A stretch of DNA of 64,000 nucleotides from Priestia megaterium (GCA_008180335.1 VTEF01000003.1:434001-498000); one strand, 5' to 3'. Shown: positions 42,835-53,274, counted from the first letter of the stretch. Program-made: numbers and translations. Notes: generated by a model not told the origin, from the letters alone.

Positions 42835-43124
42835 TTATGAATGTCTCCTTACATATTTTGAATGGTTCTTTTAGCTTTTCCAAAAGTTTTAAAAAACAAG
42901 CATAAAGCAAAAACATTTTAAATGAATGTTTACATTTTATTGAGATGGGTAAGATGTAACGGATAGTAAATATATGTATCCTATTTAACAGAACATATCA
43001 GTGCTCGCAGCTCTCTACATAAATTTAAAGCAACCATCGCATTTATATACTGACAGAAAGCTGAAAGAAAAATTGTTTGACTTGAACTAAGCTTTTATAT
43101 TTCAAAATAAAGGAGACGTATACA

Positions 43125-44192
43125 ATGTATAGAAAGTATCTTGCATTAGCTTTACTGCTTACCTCATTCACAGTTCATTCTTCTCTCGTAACAGCAGACT
43201 TGCCTCTATCAAAATCATCACCTGGAAACGAACAAATGCCATCAACTTCTACAACTAGTAAACAAGGGTTTACCATTGATTTATTAAATGACTATGAATT
43301 ATCAGAAGAAGAGACTGGAAAAGATATTATTTTCTCTACAAAAACTCCTTATACCTGGATGCGCATTGAAGTATTACCTGTACAGAAAAATGCAGATTCT
43401 ATGCTTCTAAGCGAAACAAAACAACGATTTGAAGAACAATTCGGACAAGCAAAACTTATATCTACTCAACCTCCTAACTTAAAAACACCCGTTATCGCTG
43501 GGTACGAAACCCATACTAAAACAGAAAAAGTCACCACTTACCTCATGCGCCAAACAAATCAACATCTCATTTTAAAAGTAACAATGATCACAGCTATCGA
43601 CTCTCAAGATCAAGCGCAATTGATATCTATGATTAACAGTATTCATATGAATGGATCAATAAGTCCGTCAATCAAAGACAATGGTACTAGCAAAGAAACG
43701 ATTGAACAAAATCAAAAAATGAGACTTCCAGAACAAAAGTTTACTTATCAAAACGAAGGTGTAACAGAAGAAAAGATGGGCTTTCTTCAAACAAGCAAAA
43801 ATCAAAACTATACGTTATATGTTTTAGAAGGATACGAATTTACTGAAGAAGAACCTCGAAAAGATGTCATTTACTATAAAGATAATGATCAGCTATGGAT
43901 GCGGATTGAAATACTGCCTAAGGATACGAAGTGGCCCGAGTTAAAATCACAAACAAAAGAAATGCTAAAAGCAGGTTTTAATACAGTATCCGAAGCAGAT
44001 AGCAGTACTCTTAGCAGCAAGCTAAATATTGATGCTTCATTTATAGCGAGTAACAATAAAATGAAAGGGCAATCCCTTTTAATTAAAGCAATTGAAAACC
44101 GGCCTGCTATGCGCTTAACGATTTTCACACCAAAAGAAACTGAAGGCTTGGATGCCTTTCTAGAAATGGCGAATACGATTGAAACTCTTTGA
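43125..44192 (+). CDS. secreted protein with tandem duplicated domain
   Basis: 355-residue protein with a signal peptide (about residues 1-24, TVHSSLVTA cleavage region). The rest is an internal duplication of about 180 residues: GFTIDLLNDYELSEEE...WMRIEVLP (48-85) recurs as NYTLYVLEGYEFTEEE...WMRIEILP (228-265). Both copies are followed by mixed alpha/beta sequence ending in a long helix. AAAGGAG precedes ATG 43125. It is likely to act in the cell wall or outside; no known family or motif. Confidence 0.8.
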   Translation: MYRKYLALALLLTSFTVHSSLVTADLPLSKSSPGNEQMPSTSTTSKQGFTIDLLNDYELSEEETGKDIIFSTKTPYTWMRIEVLPVQKNADSMLLSETKQRFEEQFGQAKLISTQPPNLKTPVIAGYETHTKTEKVTTYLMRQTNQHLILKVTMITAIDSQDQAQLISMINSIHMNGSISPSIKDNGTSKETIEQNQKMRLPEQKFTYQNEGVTEEKMGFLQTSKNQNYTLYVLEGYEFTEEEPRKDVIYYKDNDQLWMRIEILPKDTKWPELKSQTKEMLKAGFNTVSEADSSTLSSKLNIDASFIASNNKMKGQSLLIKAIENRPAMRLTIFTPKETEGLDAFLEMANTIETL

Positions 44193-44225
44193 GAAGTCTT
44201 TAGCTGCAATTTGCGAACAAAAAAA

Positions 44226-44253
44226 TGATGACTGCTAATTAAAGCAGTCATCA
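44226..44253. terminator. bidirectional terminator
   Basis: TGATGACTGCT (44226-44236) pairs with AGCAGTCATCA (44243-44253) with A and T runs on the outside; serves both convergent genes. Confidence 0.85.
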
Positions 44254-44258
44254 CTTTT

Positions 44259-45404
44259 TTATTTTAAATCAAGCAACTTTGTTTTTAAATCTTGCTCCAT
44301 TTGGTATAACTCTGATTCGGCTTCTGTTCGTTTTGTACGACCTTCTTCTTGGATTTTTAGTACTTCTTCTAACGTTGTGATTAAATCAGACTGTGTTTTT
44401 TTCAACGTCTCAATGTTTACAATACCTTCTTCATTCTCTCTAGCAACTTCAATTGTGTTCTGCTTTAACATCTCAGAGTTGCGAGTCAGTAAGTCATTGG
44501 TTGTTTTGGATACTTGTTTCTGCGCTTCCATTGCATTTTTTTGACGCAGTAATGTTGTAGCAATGACAACTTGGTTTTTCCAAAGTGGGATAGCTGTTAA
44601 AATAGAGCTTTGAATTTTCTCAACAAGCGTCTGATTCACTTCTTGAATTAATCGGATTTGCGGTGCACTTTGAATTGCAATTTGACGGCTTAGTTTCAAA
44701 TCATGTACACGCTTCTCAAGGCGGTTAATAAATTGATTTAGGTCATTAACTTCTTGAGCCATTAAATAATCGTTCTTCAAGGACGCTTCTTGCTGCAGTG
44801 CTGGCAATGTTTCTTCCTGAAGTGAAACCAACCGATATTCAGCTGCTGCGATATAAACATTTAATGCATCGTAGAATTGTTTATTTTTATCATATAAACT
44901 ATCAAGCATAGTGATATCTCGGTATAGCATCTGCTTTGAACGTTCAAGCTTATCTGCAATTTTATCAATTTCAACGTTAATGCTTTGATACTTTGTCAAC
45001 AAACTTTGAATTGGTTTTGAAAGCCCTGAGAATAATCTTCCAATGACTCCTTTTTTCTTCGTTGTAAAATCATCCGGGTTAACTTGACGGATTTTTCCCA
45101 TTAACTCTGCAATAACATCTCCAACTGGACCTGTGTCTTTTGTTTGAACATGTTGCAGCACTGATTGAGAAAACTGGGATAATTCAGACTGAGCTGCTAC
45201 TCCATACTGTAAAATAGCTTGTTGATTTTTGTAATCAATTTGCTGCGCAATTTTTTGGGCTTTTTCTTGATATTTAGGAGTAAGGTTATCATAAGTACTT
45301 CTTTTCACCGGCGTTTGTGCTGTTGATTGCTGCACGACTGGCGAAGCAAACGGATCACTTAACAGTTCATCTAACGAGTGATTTTTTTCATATTCTTTCA
45401 TCAT
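44259..45404 (-). CDS. telA: TelA/YaaN-like toxic-anion-resistance family protein
   Basis: 381-residue, strongly helical, probably coiled-coil cytoplasmic protein of the TelA family (YaaN/YceH in B. subtilis). LERSKQMLYRDITMLDSLYDKN and LNQFINRLEKRVHDLKLSRQ lie in the conserved core. The name derives from plasmid tellurite resistance; links to membrane-active antimicrobial tolerance are reported for the family, but the mechanism is unknown. It lies 18 bp downstream of xpaC, the same pairing as in B. subtilis. AAGGATGG precedes ATG 45404. Confidence 0.9.
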   Translation of the reverse strand: MMKEYEKNHSLDELLSDPFASPVVQQSTAQTPVKRSTYDNLTPKYQEKAQKIAQQIDYKNQQAILQYGVAAQSELSQFSQSVLQHVQTKDTGPVGDVIAELMGKIRQVNPDDFTTKKKGVIGRLFSGLSKPIQSLLTKYQSINVEIDKIADKLERSKQMLYRDITMLDSLYDKNKQFYDALNVYIAAAEYRLVSLQEETLPALQQEASLKNDYLMAQEVNDLNQFINRLEKRVHDLKLSRQIAIQSAPQIRLIQEVNQTLVEKIQSSILTAIPLWKNQVVIATTLLRQKNAMEAQKQVSKTTNDLLTRNSEMLKQNTIEVARENEEGIVNIETLKKTQSDLITTLEEVLKIQEEGRTKRTEAESELYQMEQDLKTKLLDLK

Positions 45405-45422
45405 AAGATCCCATCCTTTACC

Positions 45423-46058
45423 TTACTTAGTACGGTTTACAGGCACGTACTCCTGTTCTTGAAAATGTTGTTTTAATACTTTCATTTCAACATCAAGATT
45501 TAATAAGTCTTCAGAAAGAGCAGTCGTTAATAACTGATCATATTTATTAGACATATCATGAAGCAATCTCTCCGCCTCATGTAAACTTTCTTTTATTTCA
45601 ATATCTTTTATAGGCTTTGACAACAGGAATATATACTTTTCAACAACCGTAACTGTCGCTTGCAAATAGTTTGTGAAAAAAGGTTGTAAATCTTTATATC
45701 GAGCTGGTTCTTTTTCCACCATTTCAATCATGCTTTTTCCTACTTTATAAAGTTTTGAAATCTTTGTCCACATATGAATAGAACGAACTTTAAAGCGATA
45801 GTTTCCAATCAGCTTTAACTGTTTGCGTGCCTCTTTAACCTGATGACGCACATAAGCAAGCTCTTCTCGATATGGATTGCGATAATGAGCGTGAGCGCTT
45901 TTTACAATGAAAAATAAACTTGCTGCTCCTGCTGCTCCCATACTCATCCCGAATGCTTCAAGCAAACTTGTATTAAAGCCAAAATAGCTGATTGGCAGCG
46001 TCAGTGTACCAATCATCCACACAATCATTACGCGTTTTAGTATCCGAACGACTTTCAT
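45423..46058 (-). CDS. xpaC: XpaC-family protein
   Basis: 211-residue membrane protein with two N-terminal helices (about residues 10-30 and 33-53) and a cytoplasmic helical domain containing YRNPYREELAYVRHQVKEAR. It matches XpaC ('5-bromo-4-chloroindolyl phosphate hydrolysis protein'), whose biochemical activity is not established. The start is ATG 46058, eight bases after AGGAG; a GTG three codons earlier falls in the ribosome site. Conserved operon with the TelA-like gene. Confidence 0.88.
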   Translation of the reverse strand: MKVVRILKRVMIVWMIGTLTLPISYFGFNTSLLEAFGMSMGAAGAASLFFIVKSAHAHYRNPYREELAYVRHQVKEARKQLKLIGNYRFKVRSIHMWTKISKLYKVGKSMIEMVEKEPARYKDLQPFFTNYLQATVTVVEKYIFLLSKPIKDIEIKESLHEAERLLHDMSNKYDQLLTTALSEDLLNLDVEMKVLKQHFQEQEYVPVNRTK

Positions 46059-46260
46059 CGTTTTCACTCCTTATGATTATCATTTGCATTGATAGTTTAC
46101 TTTCCTTAAATACCGAACATTAGCTTGGACATATTATACCATTTTACAATTATTTCTGAAACGATTAGCATTATACATTATATACGGCTTACTCTTTAAA
46201 AAAGTTTCAAAAACAAAGGAGATTGTACAATATATCAATAAACCAACATGTATAGAAAAT

Positions 46261-46298
46261 AAAAAACGCAAGCAACATAACCGTTGCTTGCGTTTTTT
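46261..46298 (-). terminator. terminator of the lipoteichoic acid synthase gene
   Basis: AAAAAACGCAAGCAAC (46261-46276) pairs with GTTGCTTGCGTTTTTT (46283-46298); 16-bp stem with a six-base loop. Confidence 0.85.
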
Positions 46299-48233
46299 TT
46301 ATTCTTCTCGCTTATTATAATCATAGTTTGAGCGATCAACTGGTTTAAATCCTTCTGGTGTATGGAAACGTAATAAATCTCCATACACAAGTTTATCAGA
46401 CAACTCCAGTTTCTGTTTAACTAAATCGTCATACTTATCGTATTGCTTAGCCTCTTCTGCAGACAATTGTTCCCCTGTTTTATTGTCAAATATCTTTTGG
46501 TCAACTTTTGTAATCTCAGGTGTTACAAAATCGCCATTTCGGAATGGAACAATTTGCTGATGCTCTTTTGATAATAAATCCGTACCAAAGTCAATATAGT
46601 CTTTTGTATCAATACCTAGTAAATGCATAACTGTTGGACGAATATCTACTTGACCACCGTACGTATGATTTACTCCGCCTTCTAAACCTGGGGCATGAAT
46701 AAATAATGGTATACGTTGTAATTGAGCTTGTTCAAATTCATTAATTGGTTTACCCATTACTTCAGACATCGCACGTTTGTGGTTTTCAGAAATCCCATAA
46801 TGGTCACCGTACATAACAATCATTGTGTTATCGTATAAACCAGAAGCTTTTAAATCTTCAAAGAACTGCTTTAACGACTCATCTAAATAACGAGCTGTTT
46901 GGAAGTATTGATCAACTGATTTATCTCCTGTTGTATGAGGTTCAATTGTTTGGTCTTCCTCATCTAAAGGATAAGGGAAGTGATTTGTTAACGTAAGAAA
47001 CTTTGCACTAAAAGGCTGCTTTAAATCTTTTAAATATGGCATTGATTCCTTAAAGAAAGGTTTATCTTCTAAACCATAGTTTAACGTATTTTCTTCTGAC
47101 ATATTGTAATATGCTGAATCAAAGAACTTATCAACACCAAATGATTTATACATTTCATCACGATTCCAGAACGTTTTTCCATTGCCGTGGAATACAGCAT
47201 TTGTATAATCGTTTTGGCCTAAAATAGCTGAACCAGCTTGATATGTGTTATTTGCTTTTGTTGTAAACACAGAGCCTTGTGGCAATGGGAACAATGAGTT
47301 TTCTACCATGAATTCTGCATCTGATGTTTTACCTTGCCCGGTCTGATGGAACACATTATCAAAATACATTGTGTTTTGATCTTTTGTTAATGAGTTTAAA
47401 AATGGCGTTACTTCTTCACCGTGTAACTCATAACCCATCATAAATGTTTGTAATGATTCTAATGAAATATAGATTAGATTCATGTCTTTTGCTTTGCCAA
47501 AATACTTTTCATTTGGCTCAGCATAAGTTGCTTTTGCATAGTTTTGAATTTCGGTTACATCACTACTATCAGCTAAAGCTCTTTGTGCTGATGATTTAGA
47601 GCTTTGAATAATATCATAAACTGTGTAGTTATATGCACCTAAATATTTAACTAGATAGTTACGGTCAAACGTTCTTGTTAATAATTGTGGACGATCCATT
47701 TCTGCTAAGGCAATGTTTGCACTTAAAAACAGGATTCCAGATAAAAATACACTTGTTACAGTACGTCGACTGATTGTAATCGGTAACTCCATCTTTTTCC
47801 ACATTACTAATGCTAATAAGATGAAAAAGTCCATAAAATATAAAATATCTGTTGGCTGAATTAAAGCCATTGCACTTCCACCTAATTGACCAAAGTTATT
47901 TGATTGAGTCAATACAGGAACAGTAATAAAATCATTAAAGAATCGATAATATACTACGTTTGCGTACAAAATGAATGACAATAAGAAGTTTATTCCCAGC
48001 AACGCTCGTACCTTTCCTCTGCCCTTAAATAGTAATGCAAAGGCGAAGAAGAAGATTGCTGATCCAACAGGATTTATAAATAATAAAAACTTTTGAATGA
48101 AATTTTCTAAACCTAAATTAAATTCGACTTGATAAACAGCATATGTTTTAATCCAAAATAAGAGCACTGCGATTAAAAATAGTGGCAGTTGCTTTACAAA
48201 AATATTTTTTCCGCTTGTTATGAGCTGTTTCAT
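46299..48233 (-). CDS. ltaS: lipoteichoic acid synthase family protein (LtaS-type)
   Basis: 644-residue polyglycerol-phosphate polymerase. Five N-terminal membrane helices (within residues 1-190) precede an extracellular sulfatase-like domain; the catalytic threonine lies in QTGQGKTSDAEF (near residue 300), and metal ligands in MYGDHYG and related motifs are visible. It transfers glycerol phosphate from phosphatidylglycerol to the glycolipid anchor that UgtP makes. Bacilli carry several paralogues (LtaS, YfnI, YqgS, YvgJ), and I cannot say which this is. The start at 48233 follows GAGGTGGG. A sigma-A promoter lies 115-142 bp upstream. Confidence 0.9.
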   Translation of the reverse strand: MKQLITSGKNIFVKQLPLFLIAVLLFWIKTYAVYQVEFNLGLENFIQKFLLFINPVGSAIFFFAFALLFKGRGKVRALLGINFLLSFILYANVVYYRFFNDFITVPVLTQSNNFGQLGGSAMALIQPTDILYFMDFFILLALVMWKKMELPITISRRTVTSVFLSGILFLSANIALAEMDRPQLLTRTFDRNYLVKYLGAYNYTVYDIIQSSKSSAQRALADSSDVTEIQNYAKATYAEPNEKYFGKAKDMNLIYISLESLQTFMMGYELHGEEVTPFLNSLTKDQNTMYFDNVFHQTGQGKTSDAEFMVENSLFPLPQGSVFTTKANNTYQAGSAILGQNDYTNAVFHGNGKTFWNRDEMYKSFGVDKFFDSAYYNMSEENTLNYGLEDKPFFKESMPYLKDLKQPFSAKFLTLTNHFPYPLDEEDQTIEPHTTGDKSVDQYFQTARYLDESLKQFFEDLKASGLYDNTMIVMYGDHYGISENHKRAMSEVMGKPINEFEQAQLQRIPLFIHAPGLEGGVNHTYGGQVDIRPTVMHLLGIDTKDYIDFGTDLLSKEHQQIVPFRNGDFVTPEITKVDQKIFDNKTGEQLSAEEAKQYDKYDDLVKQKLELSDKLVYGDLLRFHTPEGFKPVDRSNYDYNKREE

Positions 48234-48347
48234 AATTCCCACCTCTATCTCTATTGAAATTTAAGCTCATTTTTATTTTTTAGAACTAAAAATGTAAAAA
48301 GAAATCTCCCTTACAAAAAATGTAAGAGAGCTAAACTGTTCTTTCAC

Positions 48348-48375
48348 ATTTTAACTCTTTAAAAAAAATTGTCAA
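48348..48375 (-). promoter_or_regulatory. sigma-A promoter of the lipoteichoic acid synthase gene
   Basis: On the minus strand TTGACA (48375-48370), 16 bp, TAAAAT (48353-48348). The leader contains a hairpin near 48307-48331 (CTTACA/TGTAAG arms). Confidence 0.6.
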
Positions 48376-48960
48376 CAGTCTTGACGTATATTTTTTTTAA
48401 AACGTGAGAAAATAACTACTTTATATGGATGATTAACCTGTGTGTTATATAGCTTGTTCACATTGATCTCTTACTTTCCACCCTCAATCATAAAATTCTT
48501 AGTTTATTTTACGTTAATGCCTCTTTACATACACTATTAATTTATTTGTACGTACACGTAAGCTAATGGAATTAATCAAAATATTTAATCTATTTTTAAT
48601 AGCTAGCATTAGTTTACTTATCTCTTATATAATAAGTGTTCCTTTGGTTTAAGCTAACAATACACAAAACAGACACCCTTTTTGCTAATATTACTATTTG
48701 CATTGAAGCTTATTGCTTACAGCAAAGAATTTCACTTTCGCCATTTTTTGTTTATAATAAAATTACTTCATACTAAGAAAAGTTTCAATAATCATACACT
48801 TCCTTGAAGTTACAATAATGAGTTCAGTTACTGCTCTTTTACTATAAATGTATAGGTTATTCTTAACAGCTGATTTATTCTATTGCTCTTATCTATATTA
48901 ATAAAGTTGCTATCTACTTTATTAAAGGAACATCAATACTTTTACTAAATAGGAGGAAAA
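48376..48960. other. very AT-rich intergenic region
   Basis: 585 bp between divergent genes. No gene, RNA or repeat that I can support apart from the promoter signals at its edges. Confidence 0.5.
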
Positions 48961-49419
48961 ATGAGAGAAGTTATTAGCACAACTGTAGAGATTATTAATG
49001 TTATTCATGACATGTTAATTCAAATCTTTAATCGTTTAAATTTTTCACTAACGGATAAAGAGCTGCATTTTTGGATTATTGGCATCATTGGAATTTTTAC
49101 TTTCATTAGTGTGTACACCTTTTTTAAATTGCTCTCTAAATGGAAATTTAGCATTACAACTATCTCGTTCATATATACACTGACAGTTATGGTTGTATTA
49201 GTTTTCGCAATTGAAATTCAACAAGGAATTACTAGTAGAGGGCATATGGAATTTGATGATGCTGTAGCAGGGTTATGGGGTTTCATTGTTTTCTTTGCAA
49301 TTTACATTGCATTTGCTGGTTTCTTTCTACTAGCAAAGCATCTACTATTTTCTACAAAATCGACAAAAGCAGATCATCAGCCTTCTACTTCTACCCGAAG
49401 TGAACGTCATTTTAACTAA
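48961..49419 (+). CDS. hypothetical membrane protein
   Basis: 152-residue protein with three strong transmembrane helices (about residues 36-59, 68-87 and 103-128), and a hydrophilic, Ser/Thr-rich C-terminal tail. GGAGG precedes ATG 48961. It is followed by its own terminator. No family or motif recognised; an inner-membrane location is all that can be inferred. Confidence 0.72.
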   Translation: MREVISTTVEIINVIHDMLIQIFNRLNFSLTDKELHFWIIGIIGIFTFISVYTFFKLLSKWKFSITTISFIYTLTVMVVLVFAIEIQQGITSRGHMEFDDAVAGLWGFIVFFAIYIAFAGFFLLAKHLLFSTKSTKADHQPSTSTRSERHFN

Positions 49420-49458
49420 AAAAGGGACATGCTTGCTATAAAGCTGGCTGTCCCTTTT
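49420..49458 (+). terminator. terminator of the membrane protein gene
   Basis: AAAAGGGACA (49420-49429) pairs with TGTCCCTTTT (49449-49458) around a 19-base loop that can fold further. Confidence 0.8.
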
Positions 49459-49740
49459 ACTTCTCTAAATAATGATAACGCCTGCAGCTACCTCAAACAA
49501 GATCTAGCTAATACTTGCTTCTTTCGCTCACCTGCATCAATCATTTCCCCTTCTATTTGACTTTCCGACCAAACAGTATCTGCACAAAAATTACAGCTGA
49601 AAAACATATATACTGGAAACAAAAGCAAGCTGCTTTTTAAAAGAGACCAACTTTATAAAAAAACTGTGATCAGCTGGACTCTTAGTTCCTATTGAAATGG
49701 GATACATAAAAGAATTGTAATAAGCGATAGTGTGAACCTC
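49459..49740. other. intergenic region between convergent genes
   Basis: 282 bp without a gene. I see no clear terminator for the minus-strand SDR and no other structure. Confidence 0.45.
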
Positions 49741-50499
49741 TTAAAAGTTCATTCGTGACTGTCCACCATCTACATTAATACTTGCTCCAACAATCCAAGA
49801 TGCTTTTTTGGATGCTAAAAATACAACTGCATTCGCTACTTCTTCTACTGTTCCGAAACGCCCTGCTGGGATTTGTTCTTTGACAAATCGATTAATCTGT
49901 TCTGGATTTTCTTCTAAACGCTTTTGCCAATTGCCAGTCTCATGCAAAATACTTCCCGGAGCAATGCTATTTACACGTACACCATATGGAATCATTTCAT
50001 CAGCAAAAGACTTTGTAAAACTGATTAATGCTGCCTTGGCATTGTTATATGTAACTTTTCCTCCACTTTCTCGTCCAAAAATAGAGGTAATATTTACGAT
50101 TGCTCCCTTTCCCTGTTCTTTCATGTATTGACCAGCTAATTGACTTAAATGTACAGCTGAGAAGTAGTTAAGCTCCATAGCTTGATGAAAAAGAGATAAT
50201 TCAGTTTCAAGTGTTTTCCCGCCGTTACTTCCACCAGCATTATTAACTAGAATGTCAATCTGGCCAAATTGACTTATGAATTCATCGATTAACCTTACAC
50301 GCTCGTGTTCGTTTGTCACATCGATTGAATAAGTATGTAACTGCGGCAGTTCATTTTTTATTGACTGCATTGTCTCCTTATTTCTTGCTGCTATCCCAAC
50401 ATTGGCACCTTCTTGAAGAAATAGAGAAGCAATCGCTTTGCCGATTCCTTTGGAACCGCCTGTTATTAAGATATTTTTACCCCTAAGTTCTAAATCCAT
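49741..50499 (-). CDS. short-chain dehydrogenase/reductase (3-oxoacyl-ACP reductase-like)
   Basis: 252-residue classical SDR. Coenzyme motif TGGSKGIGKA (residues about 12-21), basic residue after strand 2 (AARNKE) suggesting NADPH, NNAGGS, and catalytic Ser in NITSIFGR with Tyr-x-x-x-Lys in YNNAK. FabG-like but substrate unknown. The start is ATG 50499, after AAGGAGG; an earlier in-frame start would lie upstream of that site. Single gene, divergent from the MATE exporter. Confidence 0.88.
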   Translation of the reverse strand: MDLELRGKNILITGGSKGIGKAIASLFLQEGANVGIAARNKETMQSIKNELPQLHTYSIDVTNEHERVRLIDEFISQFGQIDILVNNAGGSNGGKTLETELSLFHQAMELNYFSAVHLSQLAGQYMKEQGKGAIVNITSIFGRESGGKVTYNNAKAALISFTKSFADEMIPYGVRVNSIAPGSILHETGNWQKRLEENPEQINRFVKEQIPAGRFGTVEEVANAVVFLASKKASWIVGASINVDGGQSRMNF

Positions 50500-50616
50500 T
50501 TTATCTACCTCCTTAAAATTCAATAGTAATATATGATTTACTCTTTAGCAAAAACAAGCTATTGCATGATATAATGCTTGTTGGTATGAACTGTGTTTAA
50601 GATAGGAGTACAGCAA

Positions 50617-51987
50617 ATGAAACAAGTATTCTCAAGATCAGAAAAGTTTAAACAATTTTTATTTATTTTATTTCCAATCTTAATTACCCAATTTGGAATG
50701 TTTTCAATGAGTTTTTTCGATACAATGATGTCCGGTCGTGTAAGTGCTGATGATTTAGCAGGCGTCGCAATCGGCTCAAGTTTATGGATCCCGATTTTTA
50801 CAGGATTAAGTGGTATCTTAATGTCCATCACGCCTATTGTGGCACAGTTAGTTGGGGCTGAAAAAAGGAAAGATGTTCCCTTCTCAATTATTCAAGGTTT
50901 ATATGTATCCATTTTTATGGCTGTTTTCATTATTGGAATTGGATTCATTGTCGTTAATCCGATTTTGAACTCCATGGACTTAGAAGAGAATGTCCATCAA
51001 ATTGCTAAGGATTATCTAGTTGCGCTTGCTTTTGGGGTTATTCCGCTGTTCATCTATACAGTTTTGCGCAACTTCATTGATGCCCTTGGTCAAACACGTA
51101 CTTCAATGTTTATTACAATTTTAGCTTTGCCCATTAATGTCGTGCTTAATTATGTTTTGATTTTTGGTGCACTTGGTTTTCCTCAATTAGGTGGTGTTGG
51201 CGCCGGTTATGCAACTACTATTACCTATTGGTGTATTTTACTCGTATCGGTTTGGATCATCGTAAAAAAAGAGCCATTCCTATCTTTTCAGTTGTTTAAA
51301 AAGTATTATCGTATGTCGATTTCATCATGGAAAGAGATTCTTGGAATTGGATTACCAATTGGATTTTCTATTTTTTTTGAAACAAGTATCTTCTCAGCAG
51401 TTACTCTTTTTATGAGTACATATGACACTGTAACGATAGCGTCTCATCAAGCAGCCATTAACTTTGCTTCATTTTTATACATGATTCCGCTTAGCATTTC
51501 AATGGCATTGACGATTGTAGTCGGATTTGAAGCCGGGGCAAAGCGATTTAAAGATGCGCGTGATTATAGCCGAATTGGCATTTTTATTGCCGTGTGCATG
51601 GCTTTTGTTTGTGCCGGTTTATTATTTGCTTTTCGAGAGCAAGTAGCAGCTTTATACACCAATGATCCTGAAGTGCTCATGTTAACAAGCCACTTCTTAG
51701 TGTATGCTGTATTTTTTCAGCTATCCGATGCAATCCAAGCACCGATTCAAGGTGCATTGCGAGGATATAAAGACGTCAATATTACATTTTTTATGGCGCT
51801 CATTTCATATTGGGTCATTGGTTTACCTTTAGGTTTTATTCTTGCAAACTACACACCACTTGAAGCGTTTGGCTATTGGGTCGGCTTAATCAGCGGACTG
51901 GCAGTCGGAGCAAGTGGATTAGCTTATCGGCTTGTCATCATGCAAAAACGAAAAATTAATTCACAAGTGCAACCTAAAACTGCGTAA
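50617..51987 (+). CDS. MATE-family multidrug efflux transporter
   Basis: 456-residue exporter with twelve membrane helices arranged in two MatE repeats (about 15-180 and 235-400). The N-terminal [22 protein letters not shown] and the second-repeat start [18 protein letters not shown] are typical of NorM-type proteins. It expels drugs or metabolites in exchange for Na+ or H+. ATG 50617 follows AGGAG. It shares a long-stem terminator with the convergent AbrB-type gene. Confidence 0.92.
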   Translation: MKQVFSRSEKFKQFLFILFPILITQFGMFSMSFFDTMMSGRVSADDLAGVAIGSSLWIPIFTGLSGILMSITPIVAQLVGAEKRKDVPFSIIQGLYVSIFMAVFIIGIGFIVVNPILNSMDLEENVHQIAKDYLVALAFGVIPLFIYTVLRNFIDALGQTRTSMFITILALPINVVLNYVLIFGALGFPQLGGVGAGYATTITYWCILLVSVWIIVKKEPFLSFQLFKKYYRMSISSWKEILGIGLPIGFSIFFETSIFSAVTLFMSTYDTVTIASHQAAINFASFLYMIPLSISMALTIVVGFEAGAKRFKDARDYSRIGIFIAVCMAFVCAGLLFAFREQVAALYTNDPEVLMLTSHFLVYAVFFQLSDAIQAPIQGALRGYKDVNITFFMALISYWVIGLPLGFILANYTPLEAFGYWVGLISGLAVGASGLAYRLVIMQKRKINSQVQPKTA

Positions 51988-52027
51988 TCTTTCTATTCTT
52001 ACTATTTATGTTAAAAATAAAAAAATG

Positions 52028-52076
52028 TTAAACAAATAAAAGGAACGTCATAGTGACGTTCCTTTTATTTGTTTAA
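52028..52076. terminator. bidirectional terminator with 23-bp perfect arms
   Basis: Bases 52028-52050 and 52054-52076 are perfect reverse complements around a TAG loop; the top of the stem is AGGAACGTCA/TGACGTTCCT. The last codons and stop of the AbrB-type gene are inside the right arm. Confidence 0.85.
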
Positions 52077-52343
52077 TACAAGTTGAAGTTCACTTAAAAG
52101 ACGTTCTGCACCTTTTTTGCTCAACACAACGTTTCCGTTTGCAAATGTTAAATTTTCGCGACTGATGTCACCTGTCACTAAGCAGGCACCATATGGACTG
52201 TACTTTTGTAAGATGATAATGTCATCGTTTACATATATTTCGACTGGATCACCTGTATTAATATTCAAAATGCGGCGCAACTCAATTGGAATTACGACAC
52301 GACCCAATTCATCTACTTTTCTTACAATCCCTGTAGATTTCAT
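52065..52343 (-). CDS. AbrB/Abh-type transition-state regulator
   Basis: 92-residue DNA-binding protein. The N-terminal SpoVT/AbrB swapped-hairpin domain (about 1-50) has the very conserved KSTGIVRKVDELGRVVIPIE; the C-terminal half (KYSPYGACLVTGD...LLSELQLVL) is closer to Abh than to AbrB. Such proteins control biofilm, antibiotic and sporulation-onset genes during the transition to stationary phase. ATG 52343 begins the conserved part; upstream in-frame starts lie before it. Single gene. Confidence 0.9.
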   Translation of the reverse strand: MKSTGIVRKVDELGRVVIPIELRRILNINTGDPVEIYVNDDIIILQKYSPYGACLVTGDISRENLTFANGNVVLSKKGAERLLSELQLVLNK

Positions 52344-52836
52344 AATTTCCATTCCTTTCATGTCAAGCAAAATAATAAAACTCTATAAACACCTCTAAAT
52401 TATCAAGCGCCAAAATGCTCTTAATATGGTCTGATAACTGGCCTTACACACTTCAAATATGGTGTTTAACGATTAAAAAGATTTATATACAATTTGTATC
52501 ATATCAATTCAATACATATTTATGAATAGTACATAATCTTTAAAATACAATATATCTACATATGTTAAAAGTGTGTATTTTATCCTTTTTATTCCTTTAA
52601 ATCCATCTTTTACACTAGTAATTACCCATAAAATAACTTTTTTTAGAAGAAGGTGGTTTCCCCTAATCCTTTTCCTGTTATGTAGACATAAATTAAATCC
52701 GATAAAGTAAAACTTCAATCAGTGGAATTCCTTTTCCTTCGCCTTTGTTACCTTGAAGTGAGGAATCAATGCTTGGCGGAGCAGAATAAATTCAGATCAA
52801 TCATAAAAAGCGTGGCATTCATAACGAATACCACGC
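52344..52836. other. intergenic region upstream of the AbrB-type gene
   Basis: 493 bp, very AT-rich, no convincing gene. It should contain the AbrB-type gene promoter and any terminator of rtp; I could not define either with confidence. Confidence 0.5.
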
Positions 52837-53217
52837 TTAAACTGAACCGAAATTATCTCGAAGTGCTTTTTGGATCATTGCTTCACATCTTTCTAATTCT
52901 ACCTTTAACTGTTTTTTATAAAGTTTTGCTTTTTCTTCTCCACCGTTAGCAAACTTATAATAGACAACTTCTTGTAATTTCATCCCTTCTTTCTTCTTCT
53001 TAACTTGTTTTAAAACACCGTCTTCAATTAAATCATGAAGTGCTTTGTATACCTCTGAATGATTCGGCTTAAAACCAAATGGTTGAAATTCTTCGCGTAA
53101 AACATCCAATAGCCGTAATCCATATAAACGTTCTTGTTCAGTCATCGTAATCATATATAATTTTAAAAATGCACGCTGTTTTAATAGAAAACCACTAGAT
53201 GTACGTTTTTCTCTCAT
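52837..53217 (-). CDS. rtp: replication termination protein
   Basis: 126-residue winged-helix protein that binds Ter sites as a dimer and blocks the replicative helicase. It is strikingly like B. subtilis RTP throughout: SSGFLLKQRAFLKLYMITMT, QERLYGLRLLDVLREEF, GFKPNHSEVYKALHDL (recognition helix) and KLYKKQLKVELERCEAMIQK (dimerisation helix). The start is ATG 53217, eight bases after GGAGG. Inverted Ter-like elements lie 58-106 bp upstream, as expected from the autoregulated rtp gene of B. subtilis, which is adjacent to its Ter sites. This is the best clue that the window is near the chromosome terminus. Confidence 0.95.
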   Translation of the reverse strand: MREKRTSSGFLLKQRAFLKLYMITMTEQERLYGLRLLDVLREEFQPFGFKPNHSEVYKALHDLIEDGVLKQVKKKKEGMKLQEVVYYKFANGGEEKAKLYKKQLKVELERCEAMIQKALRDNFGSV

Positions 53218-53274
53218 TTTAAGCATCCTCCTTTTGTCTGATCTGCATTTGTCTTTTTTGCCATTATCATTTAC

